Shown in pieces: positions 1 to 5,047 of a stretch of 5,047 bases of DNA. The position numbers were made by a program, and so were the translations under genes. Within the stretch, counting starts at the first letter, position 1; the number at the start of each line of letters is the position of its first letter. The stretch comes from CAMPJM01 sp964440915. Lineage in GTDB: Bacteria > Bacteroidota > Bacteroidia > Cytophagales > Cyclobacteriaceae. The stretch is taken from contig CAYTTV010000114.1 in NCBI GenBank assembly GCA_964440915.1, positions 1 to 5,047 of the forward strand. The letters run 5' to 3'. The notes under the pieces are model-generated. The model ran no database searches and was not told the DNA's origin. It saw only the letters and a program-made list of their open reading frames with translations.

Positions 1-5
1 AAATA

Positions 6-43
6 AAAGAAGGCCTGATGAAATTATTCACCAGGCCTTCTTT
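6..43 (-). terminator. Strong, probably bidirectional intrinsic terminator
   Basis: A perfect 12-bp stem (AAAGAAGGCCTG at 6-17 pairs with CAGGCCTTCTTT at 32-43) is followed inward by one A/C mismatch, then a further 4-bp stem (TGAA 19-22 with TTCA 27-30) closed by an ATTA loop. A-rich sequence on the left and T-rich sequence on the right give a U-tract for transcripts from either side. It lies 19 bases past the stop codon of the minus-strand crotonase gene, so it most likely ends that transcript. It may also stop a rightward transcript entering from outside the window. Confidence 0.9.
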
Positions 44-62
44 ATTAACCTTGTTGGATTTC

Positions 63-839
63 CTATTCTCCTTTAAATTCTGCTTTTCGTTTTTCTATAA
101 AAGCCCTTACTCCTTCTTTGTGGTCTTTTGTCCTAACAGCCGTTTCCTGACAATGCACCTCATATTCTAGCATTGTGTCCAGACTGCTATGCAGCGATTT
201 GTTGAGCATTCGCTTCATTATCCCAATCGCCTTGGTCGGTGCTTGCGCATAGTAATCCGTATAATGCTTGATGGCATCATCGAGATCCTCCATTGGCACC
301 ACTTTGTTCACCATCCCTATTTCTAAAGCTTCCTTCGCAGATAATTTTCCGCCCATACTGACAAGCTCAAAGGCCCTTTGTGGCCCTACAAGTCGAGGCA
401 AGAAATAAGAAGACCCCGCATCTGGCACCAATCCGATATGCACAAAAGCCTCTGACATGGCAGCCTCTTCGGCAGCTACAATCATGTCGCACGCCAAGGC
501 AAGCGAACATCCAGCACCGGCTGCTATTCCATTGAGACGACATATAATCGGCTTTGCCATGTCCCTCATCAGTTTAATAATAGGGTTGTACCCTTTCCTG
601 AGAGAATCAGACACAGATACGGTCTCTTTGGCAGCCGCTTTGAGATCTTGCCCCGAACAAAATGCTTTCCCTGCCCCTGTAATCACCACTACCCGTACTT
701 GGCTGTCTTGCCCTACATCCTTCAGGGCATCTTGAAGCTCAAGACGTAAAGCATTGTCAAGGGCATTATAAACATCTGGCCTGTTCAAGGTAATCGTGGC
801 CACACTATTCGATTTTTCTAAGATGAGATTGGTGTACAT
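63..839 (-). CDS. paaG: Enoyl-CoA hydratase/isomerase family protein, PaaG-like
   Basis: Crotonase-fold cytosolic enzyme of 258 residues, close to the 262 of E. coli PaaG. PaaG isomerises ring-1,2-epoxyphenylacetyl-CoA to oxepin-CoA in aerobic phenylacetate breakdown. Seen in the sequence: the N-terminal VATITLNRP start of the fold, the first oxyanion-hole segment CSGQDL (61-66), the YNP segment (about 84-86), the second oxyanion loop GIAAGAG (104-110), and VPDAG (138-142). Asp140 aligns with the catalytic Asp of PaaG and dienoyl-CoA isomerases. The two glutamates of true enoyl-CoA hydratases (rat 144 and 164) align with Ser112 and Phe132, which argues against simple hydratase activity. The frame stays open 22 codons further, to an ATG at 903-905, but homologues begin about ten residues before VATITLNRP, so ATG 837-839 is preferred. 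No other paa genes are in the window, so the substrate could be another CoA thioester. Family assignment is firm; the exact reaction is inferred. Confidence 0.85.
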   Translation of the reverse strand: MYTNLILEKSNSVATITLNRPDVYNALDNALRLELQDALKDVGQDSQVRVVVITGAGKAFCSGQDLKAAAKETVSVSDSLRKGYNPIIKLMRDMAKPIICRLNGIAAGAGCSLALACDMIVAAEEAAMSEAFVHIGLVPDAGSSYFLPRLVGPQRAFELVSMGGKLSAKEALEIGMVNKVVPMEDLDDAIKHYTDYYAQAPTKAIGIMKRMLNKSLHSSLDTMLEYEVHCQETAVRTKDHKEGVRAFIEKRKAEFKGE

Positions 840-1113
840 GAGTGATGCTATTTTCAGTTTGCTGCCATAAGGGAGAGCGGTTTGTAACCTGAGATGCCAG
901 ATCATGCGCTCTTTCTAAATTTAGGCATTCAAAATATATAAAAATCGAGTTATTGCGGATATTTTCATGTTTGTGAATATTGATGAGAATCTACTCAATA
1001 CCTCACTCAATATCGAACGCTCCCACTTGCTGGTTAAGTTCTCATCCCTTTAGTTTGTTCGAACTACAGTTCTGCTCCCTTCTCCCAAAAAAAGAGCTGG
1101 AACGAAGTCCGTT
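840..1113. other. Non-coding region upstream of the paaG-like gene
   Basis: I see no credible gene in these 274 bases. The region must contain the promoter of the paaG-like gene if that gene is transcribed separately. On the minus strand a TATATTTT stretch (about 932-939) matches the Bacteroidota -7 consensus TAnnTTTG at 7 of 8 positions, but no TTTG lies at a suitable distance upstream, so I do not call a promoter. Other structure: a palindrome CTAAATTTAG (915-924); an 11-bp inverted repeat with one bulged base (977-987 with 1002-1013); a direct repeat ACTCAATA (993-1000 and 1005-1012); the palindrome GTTCGAAC (1057-1064); and two related 14-mers (1037-1050 and 1068-1081). Confidence 0.6.
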
Positions 1114-1114
1114 C
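1087..1114 (-). terminator. Possible weak terminator after the membrane-protein gene
   Basis: On the minus strand a 5-bp stem (GAACG/CGTTC, plus-strand 1100-1104 and 1110-1114) with a 5-base loop starts within the stop codon of the PAP2-like gene. A run of seven Ts (plus-strand A run 1087-1093) follows after a six-base gap. The short stem and the gap make it a poor intrinsic terminator. Some read-through from rpoN into the paaG-like gene is therefore possible. Confidence 0.3.
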
Positions 1115-1734
1115 TATGCCATAAAAAAAACTGCCCCAAAGCAAAAAATAAAACCGATCAACCCTCCTACAAACACTTCATCGGGCCTATGCTCATTCAA
1201 ATAAAGTCGGGCACTCATCACCAGCCCCGCCACTACTACGCCCAGCACCAGTGGCCAAAGCAAATTCGACAAGGGAAATCTTATCATGATGGCAACAAGA
1301 AAACCCACCAAGCCCATGATTGCCGCACTGTGTACGCTTATCTTCCAAAAAACCGTGACTATGGCCATGATAAAGGTGACTGTTGTAATGGCCAGCATGA
1401 TCACCACCAATATAGTATTCAATTGCATTTTGGCATAGAACATATAGGTAGTAATCCCATAGAACGCAGAAACAAAGAGGAAAGGGACAATCCTTTCCTT
1501 CCTTTGCCGCATAGAGAAACTAGGGATGTAGGCGCTAAAACGCAAAACCGCAATGCAGCAGAGTGGAATTACGAAGGTAGTAATAAAAACAGCCGCCAAG
1601 ATATAGAGTAATGCCGTGTCGGGCAAGGGCTTGGCCAGAAGCGGCGCAAACCCAAAAATGACTGCATAGATCATGGTTGGCACCAGCAAAGGGTGAAATG
1701 CAACCGAAAAGAAGTTTGCCGTTCTTTCTATCAC
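1114..1734 (-). CDS. PAP2-superfamily-like integral membrane protein
   Basis: A very hydrophobic protein of 206 residues with about six membrane-spanning segments (roughly 14-34, 42-64, 86-100, 105-129, 135-152, 158-174, 188-204). The C-terminal half resembles type 2 phosphatidic acid phosphatases, which remove phosphate from lipid phosphates or prenyl pyrophosphates at the membrane. SVHS (133-136) resembles the PSGH motif, with His135. ARLYLNEHRPDE (175-186) resembles SRxxxxxHxxxD, with Arg176 and the putative nucleophile His182. Odd points: the first motif (KxxxxxxRP) is only hinted at by RQRKERIVP (76-84); Ser of the third motif is Ala; and the expected Asp position is Glu186, with Asp185 next to it. 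Activity is thus uncertain. Translation starts at GTG: its G is the last base of the rpoN stop codon, AAAGGAG lies five bases upstream, and the first internal Met is residue 21. It is almost certainly cotranscribed and translationally coupled with rpoN. Family call is moderate; substrate unknown. Confidence 0.75.
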   Translation of the reverse strand: MIERTANFFSVAFHPLLVPTMIYAVIFGFAPLLAKPLPDTALLYILAAVFITTFVIPLCCIAVLRFSAYIPSFSMRQRKERIVPFLFVSAFYGITTYMFYAKMQLNTILVVIMLAITTVTFIMAIVTVFWKISVHSAAIMGLVGFLVAIMIRFPLSNLLWPLVLGVVVAGLVMSARLYLNEHRPDEVFVGGLIGFIFCFGAVFFMA

Positions 1735-3179
1735 TATAGCTCCTTTCTTAATCGCGCCACAGGTATGTTCAATTGCTCGCGATATTTTGCCACAGTCCTA
1801 CGCGCTATCTGGTATCCTTTTTCTTTCAATAGTTTCTCAAGTTTATCGTCAGACAAAGGCTTTTTCTTATCCTCCTCCTCTATAAATTGTTTCAAGATAT
1901 GTTTTACTTCCCTACTGCTCACATCTTCCCCAGAGTCGGTTGAAATCCCTTCCGAAAAGAAATACTTCAGCGGATACACCCCAAACTCCGTCTGTACCGA
2001 CTTGCTATTGGCCACGCGTGATACGGTCGAAATATCCATTCCAATCTCAGTAGCGATATCTTTCAAGATCATCGGCTTCAAATTGCTCTCATCGCCTTCC
2101 AGAAAGAAATCATACTGATAGTTCACGATGGCCCGCATAGTGTTCAGCAGGGTATGTTGCCTCTGCCTTATGGCATCGATAAACCACTTGGCCGAGTCCA
2201 ACTTTTGCTTTACAAAAGACACCGTTTCCCTCAGCTTCTTATCCTTTTTGTCACTCTTGTCATAAGCATCCATCATATCGGCATAAGACCGGCTTATGCG
2301 CAGCTCTGGTGCATTCTTAGAGTTCAGCGAAAGCTCCAATTTTCCATTATTGTTCACCAATATAAAATCCGGTATCACATATTGCGTCTTCACCAGCCCC
2401 GAAGAGCTGCTCCCCGGCTTAGGGTTCAGTTTGGTGATGAGCGTCATGGCGTCTTTCAATTCCTCGTCGCTCAGGCCAAGCCGCTTGGTGATCTTATCGT
2501 AGTGTTTTTTGGTAAACTCCTCAAAATGATCCTCTATGATCGTGATGGCATGTTGCACAATTGGGTTCTGCTCATCTTTTCGCTCCAACTGCAAGAGCAG
2601 GCACTCCTGCAGATTACGGGCGGCTATTCCTGCAGGATCAAACGTCTGTATCTTCCGTAACACCTCTTCCACCTCATCTATGTCCGTTTCTATATTCTGA
2701 GAAAAAGCCAGGTCATTGATAATCGCTTCCAGGTCACGCCTGATGTACCCATCCGATTCGATGCTGCCAATCAACTGCAGGCCTATATTCTGCTGATGGT
2801 CGTCAAGGCCCAAAAATCCAAACTGCGTTATGAGCTGCTCGTTCAGGCTCGTCGTTGTGGGTATCGGCATTTCCCTATCGTCCTCATCCCCGCTAGGGCC
2901 ATCCCCCTGCATCTTATATCCCCTAAAATCATCGTCCTGAAGATAGTCCTCTACATTCAGGTCATCTTCGCTACTGCTATAATCCTCCTCGTAATCCTCC
3001 TCTTCCTGCTTGTTATCGTCCGATTCTTCACGCCCTTCCTCCAAAGCTGGATTGGCCTCAAGTTCTTCCTCTATACGCGTATCAAGTTCAGCCGTAGGTA
3101 TCTGCAGCAACTTTATAAACTGTATCTGCTGGGGAGACAACTTCTGTCCCAAAGTCTGACTCAAACTCAGCTTCTGCAT
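1734..3179 (-). CDS. rpoN: RNA polymerase sigma-54 factor RpoN
   Basis: The alternative sigma factor that directs core RNA polymerase to -24/-12 promoters and needs ATP-driven enhancer-binding activators to open DNA. It is 481 residues, the usual full length. Region I (about 1-48) has the glutamine/leucine-rich start MQKLSLSQTLGQKLSPQQIQ followed by IKLLQIP, the activator-responsive part. Region II (about 50-103) is strongly acidic, with 25 Asp/Glu in residues 51-103. The core-binding domain follows, with FDPAGIAARNLQECL (180-194) and LNPKPG (251-256). The helix-turn-helix part includes LKDIATEIGMDISTVSRVA (372-390). The RpoN box ARRTVAKYRE (459-468), which reads the -24 element, is intact near the C-terminus. 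The ATG start is supported because region I begins there. It is the first gene of a leftward operon with the PAP2-like gene (one-base overlap) and is divergent from asnS. A Bacteroidota-type promoter sits about 50-85 bases upstream. Nothing is truncated or missing. Confidence 0.98.
   Translation of the reverse strand: MQKLSLSQTLGQKLSPQQIQFIKLLQIPTAELDTRIEEELEANPALEEGREESDDNKQEEEDYEEDYSSSEDDLNVEDYLQDDDFRGYKMQGDGPSGDEDDREMPIPTTTSLNEQLITQFGFLGLDDHQQNIGLQLIGSIESDGYIRRDLEAIINDLAFSQNIETDIDEVEEVLRKIQTFDPAGIAARNLQECLLLQLERKDEQNPIVQHAITIIEDHFEEFTKKHYDKITKRLGLSDEELKDAMTLITKLNPKPGSSSSGLVKTQYVIPDFILVNNNGKLELSLNSKNAPELRISRSYADMMDAYDKSDKKDKKLRETVSFVKQKLDSAKWFIDAIRQRQHTLLNTMRAIVNYQYDFFLEGDESNLKPMILKDIATEIGMDISTVSRVANSKSVQTEFGVYPLKYFFSEGISTDSGEDVSSREVKHILKQFIEEEDKKKPLSDDKLEKLLKEKGYQIARRTVAKYREQLNIPVARLRKEL
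1740..1746 (-). promoter_or_regulatory. Shine-Dalgarno site for the coupled GTG start
   Basis: The minus strand reads AAAGGAG, then CTATA, then GTG, which is close to ideal spacing for 16S rRNA pairing. The site lies within the last codons of rpoN. It is notable because Bacteroidota genes usually have A-rich leaders without such a site, as rpoN and asnS do here. It decides the GTG start of the membrane-protein gene. Confidence 0.7.
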
Positions 3180-3229
3180 ATTGATTTAACTAAAAGGTTA
3201 GATAAAATCCAATTTATTGATAAACACTT

Positions 3230-3263
3230 CAAATTTATGATATTTAACGAATTCTTTGACAAA
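3230..3263 (-). promoter_or_regulatory. Putative Bacteroidota-type promoter for rpoN
   Basis: On the minus strand, TTTG (plus 3260-3263) is followed after 22 bases by TAAATTTG (plus 3230-3237), an exact fit to the TAnnTTTG -7 element. The spacing is within the 17-23 bases reported for the primary sigma factor of this phylum. Transcription would start near 3225, giving an rpoN leader of about 45 bases. The surroundings are A/T-rich, so a chance match cannot be excluded. Confidence 0.55.
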
Positions 3264-3386
3264 AAGCGCAAATTATCGTTGCTTTGCAGTCCAAAAGGGT
3301 AGTTCTAAAAACCGCCCAATCTAGGGAATGTTTGAGCATTATAGAAATACAGTCAAGATATCAAACAAGACTTAATTTAAATTATT

Positions 3387-3495
3387 GGGGCGCACCCCTC
3401 ACGGGTCGGGCTGTTCGCTACTACTCCTCACCCATCGGGCTACGCCCTCGGGTTGTGGGGTATCCGCTTCCATCCCTTGCGCAGGAGCCCGCTAC
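3387..3495. repeat. GC-rich structured element, probably a dispersed intergenic repeat
   Basis: About 68% G+C by hand count (74 of 109), directly after a 46-base stretch with about 20% G+C. It contains GGGG-CGCA-CCCC (3387-3398), a competing ACCC/GGGT stem (3394-3397 with 3403-3406), and a larger fold in which CCTCAC (3426-3431) pairs with GTGGGG (3455-3460, one G-U) around GGGC-TAC-GCCC (3437-3447). TCGGGCT occurs twice (3406-3412, 3435-3441), and a CGCTWC core recurs three times (3416-3421, 3465-3470, 3490-3495). Abrupt composition change, foldback and internal repetition fit the GC-rich intergenic repeats I recall from Bacteroidota genomes, but only one copy is in this window. A structured asnS leader is the alternative. 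Confidence 0.5.
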
Positions 3496-3510
3496 CTTTC
3501 TCCAGCTTAT

Positions 3511-3538
3511 AGGCAGCATTATGCTGTCTTTATTTATA
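3511..3538 (+). terminator. Terminator-like hairpin just upstream of asnS
   Basis: AGGCAGC (3511-3517) pairs with GCTGTCT (3523-3529), seven pairs with one G-U, around an ATTAT loop, followed by TTTATTTAT. The shape is that of a modest intrinsic terminator on the plus strand, ending 30-40 bases before the asnS start codon. It could be the right end of the GC-rich element, a stop for stray transcription, or an attenuator if the asnS promoter lies further upstream. The T-tract is interrupted by As, so strength is uncertain. Confidence 0.4.
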
Positions 3539-3567
3539 ACGATGATACGGAAAGAAAAAGAGTTAAA

Positions 3568-5010
3568 ATGAAAAGGACAAAGATAAAAGCGCTATTAGAA
3601 GCAGGAACGCCAGGCCAAACCGTACTGGTAAAAGGCTGGGTAAGGACCAAAAGGGAAAGCAAAAATGTAGTGTTCATTGCCCTCAACGATGGCTCCATCA
3701 TCAGCAACCTACAGATTGTTGTCGACCCCGCAGCATTCGATGAGACCATGATCCATAAAATCACTACTGGAGCAAGCATCAGCGCAGAAGGCACACTTGT
3801 AGCGTCTCAAGGCAAAGGGCAATCCGTAGAACTCACCGCACAAACTATTACGGTACTGGGCACTGCCGACCCCGAAAAGTATCCCTTGCAGCCAAAAAAA
3901 CACTCGCTGGAATTCTTGCGAGAAATTGCCCATTTGCGCCCACGCACCAATACCTTCAGTGCCATACTGCGTATACGGCACGCCATGACCTTCGCCATCC
4001 ACAAATTCTTCAACGACAAAGGGTTTGTCAATGTCCATACCCCTATCATCACCGGATCAGACGCAGAAGGCGCTGGTGAAATGTTCCGTGTAACGACGCT
4101 CGACCCCAAAAATCCTCCCCTCACAGAAGACGGAGAAGTGGACTTCAGCCAAGACTTCTTTGCCAAAGAGACCCATCTTACAGTATCCGGCCAGCTAGAA
4201 GGTGAGCTGGCAGCGATGGCCCTGTCCGAAATCTATACCTTTGGCCCTACCTTTAGAGCCGAAAACTCCAACACAACCCGTCACCTTGCGGAGTTTTGGA
4301 TGATAGAACCCGAGATTGCTTTCGCTGACCTCGATGACAACATGGACCTGGCAGAGGAATTCCTAAAATACCTCATCCAATATGCTTTAGACAATTGCAA
4401 AGAGGACCTCGCTTTCCTCAACCAGCGTGCACTGGACGAGGATAAAAACAAAAAACAAGAAGAAAAAAGCCCGTTCTCCTTGCTGGAAAAACTTGATTCT
4501 GTGGTCAACAATCAATTTGAGCGGCTTACCTATACGGAAGCAATTGAAATCCTCAGAAACTCCAAGCCAAATAAAAAGAAGAAATTCAAATTCCCAATAG
4601 AAGGATGGGGTACCGACCTTCAATCTGAACATGAGCGTTATCTTGTAGAAAAGCACTTCAATAAGCCAGTTATCTTGACAGATTACCCTACAGAGATCAA
4701 AGCTTTCTATATGCGTCAAAACGAAGACGGCAAAACTGTCCGTGCCATGGATATCCTCTTCCCTGGCATTGGCGAAATTGTAGGGGGGTCTCAAAGAGAG
4801 GAGCGATATGAAAATCTATACGCCAGGATCAAAGAACTAAACATCAGTGAAGAAGAGGTTTGGTGGTACTTGGAAACTCGAAAATTTGGCACTGCACCCC
4901 ATAGCGGATTTGGACTAGGGTTTGAAAGGCTCATGCTGTTTGTCACTGGCATGGGCAACATCCGAGATGTGATCCCTTTCCCTCGTACTCCGGATAATGC
5001 GGAGTTTTAG
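3568..5010 (+). CDS. asnS: Asparaginyl-tRNA synthetase
   Basis: A cytosolic class IIb aminoacyl-tRNA synthetase that charges tRNA-Asn with asparagine using ATP. It is 480 residues (E. coli AsnS has 466). The N-terminal OB-fold that binds the anticodon spans about 15-100 and includes VKGWVRTKRESKNVVFIALN (21-40). LRPRT (123-127) leads into the catalytic domain. Motif 1 lies around KGFVNVHTPIIT (151-162); SGQLEGE is at 207-213; motif 2 is FRAENSNTTRHLAEFWMIEPE (229-249) with Arg230; GIGEIVGGSQREER (400-413, with the first Gly at 400) precedes motif 3, GFGLGFERLMLF (447-458), with Arg454. A lysine-rich stretch (292-340) is a surface insertion. The start is ATG 3568-3570, after an A-rich leader (AAAGAAAAAGAGTTAAA). 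The frame is open 61 codons further upstream, through the GC-rich element, but that extension looks non-coding and the known fold starts at the chosen Met. It is divergent from rpoN. No terminator is visible before the window ends. Confidence 0.97.
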   Translation: MKRTKIKALLEAGTPGQTVLVKGWVRTKRESKNVVFIALNDGSIISNLQIVVDPAAFDETMIHKITTGASISAEGTLVASQGKGQSVELTAQTITVLGTADPEKYPLQPKKHSLEFLREIAHLRPRTNTFSAILRIRHAMTFAIHKFFNDKGFVNVHTPIITGSDAEGAGEMFRVTTLDPKNPPLTEDGEVDFSQDFFAKETHLTVSGQLEGELAAMALSEIYTFGPTFRAENSNTTRHLAEFWMIEPEIAFADLDDNMDLAEEFLKYLIQYALDNCKEDLAFLNQRALDEDKNKKQEEKSPFSLLEKLDSVVNNQFERLTYTEAIEILRNSKPNKKKKFKFPIEGWGTDLQSEHERYLVEKHFNKPVILTDYPTEIKAFYMRQNEDGKTVRAMDILFPGIGEIVGGSQREERYENLYARIKELNISEEEVWWYLETRKFGTAPHSGFGLGFERLMLFVTGMGNIRDVIPFPRTPDNAEF

Positions 5011-5047
5011 AGGGGTATTGAGGGACAGATAAGAGTCAGATATAAGA

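Larger units (their letters stand above)
3180..3567. other. Divergent rpoN/asnS intergenic region
   Basis: 388 bases without a credible gene; the open frames across it have no recognisable protein features. From left to right it holds the A/T-rich rpoN leader, the rpoN promoter (3230-3263), a very A/T-rich stretch (9 G/C in 46 bases at 3341-3386), a GC-rich structured element (3387-3495), a hairpin with a T-rich tail (3511-3538), and the A-rich leader of asnS. I could not place the asnS promoter: AATGTTTG at 3327-3334 is one base off the -7 consensus but has no TTTG partner at the right distance. It is therefore open whether the GC-rich element is transcribed as part of the asnS leader. Confidence 0.8.

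Noticed and set aside
232..246. TTGG...TTGC on the plus strand, resembling a sigma-54 -24/-12 promoter
   Set aside because: The GG-to-GC spacing is one base short, which sigma-54 does not tolerate well, and the site lies inside the oppositely oriented paaG-like gene.
295..310. TGGCACC followed by TTGTT on the plus strand as another -24/-12 candidate
   Set aside because: The -12 half lacks the required GC, and the site is inside coding sequence with no plus-strand gene downstream.
840..905. N-terminal extension of the paaG-like protein to the ATG at 903-905
   Set aside because: The 22 extra residues have no counterpart in the family, and the internal ATG at 837-839 gives the normal length.
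980..1204. Small plus-strand open frame of 74 codons
   Set aside because: It runs into the 3' part of the PAP2-like gene on the other strand, has biased composition and no recognisable domain.
2796..3302. Long plus-strand frame opposite the 5' part of rpoN
   Set aside because: It is a shadow of rpoN; its hydrophobic stretches arise from the reverse complement of the acidic region II codons.
3284..3571. Plus-strand open frame of 95 codons ahead of asnS
   Set aside because: It spans the A/T-rich leader, the GC-rich element and the hairpin. Its composition changes abruptly with the DNA, and it overlaps the asnS start.

Overview
The window looks like a conserved chromosomal segment from a member of the Bacteroidota, probably a Cytophagales-like bacterium. 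This rests on three things: the protein sequences resemble that phylum; A-rich leaders mostly replace Shine-Dalgarno sites; and a promoter of the phylum's TTTG / TAnnTTTG type lies upstream of rpoN. Phage, transposase, CRISPR or toxin-antitoxin genes were not found. The placement is inferred by eye without a database search.

Layout, left to right. A strong bidirectional intrinsic terminator (6-43) closes the leftward unit. Next is a minus-strand crotonase-fold gene (63-839) that best fits PaaG, the ring-epoxide/oxepin-CoA isomerase of phenylacetate degradation. A 274-base non-coding leader (840-1113) holds several imperfect repeats and a possible weak terminator. Then come two tightly coupled minus-strand genes: a membrane protein related to PAP2 phosphatases (1114-1734) and rpoN, encoding sigma-54 (1734-3179). 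They share one base in a TAGTG junction preceded by an unusually good Shine-Dalgarno sequence. A 388-base divergent intergenic region (3180-3567) carries the rpoN promoter, a GC-rich structured element of about 109 bases that looks like a dispersed intergenic repeat, and a terminator-like hairpin just before asnS. The plus-strand gene asnS (3568-5010) encodes asparaginyl-tRNA synthetase. The last 37 bases (5011-5047) hold nothing I can identify.

The four genes do not form one pathway. rpoN and the membrane-protein gene are very likely cotranscribed, asnS is transcribed divergently, and the paaG-like gene probably has its own promoter. No enhancer-binding protein gene or convincing -24/-12 promoter for sigma-54 is present here.

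I do not see an undescribed multi-gene system. The parts most worth a second look are the GC-rich element with the hairpin ahead of asnS, the false in-frame N-terminal extension that this region creates for asnS, the rpoN/membrane-protein junction, and the altered active-site motifs of the PAP2-like protein.
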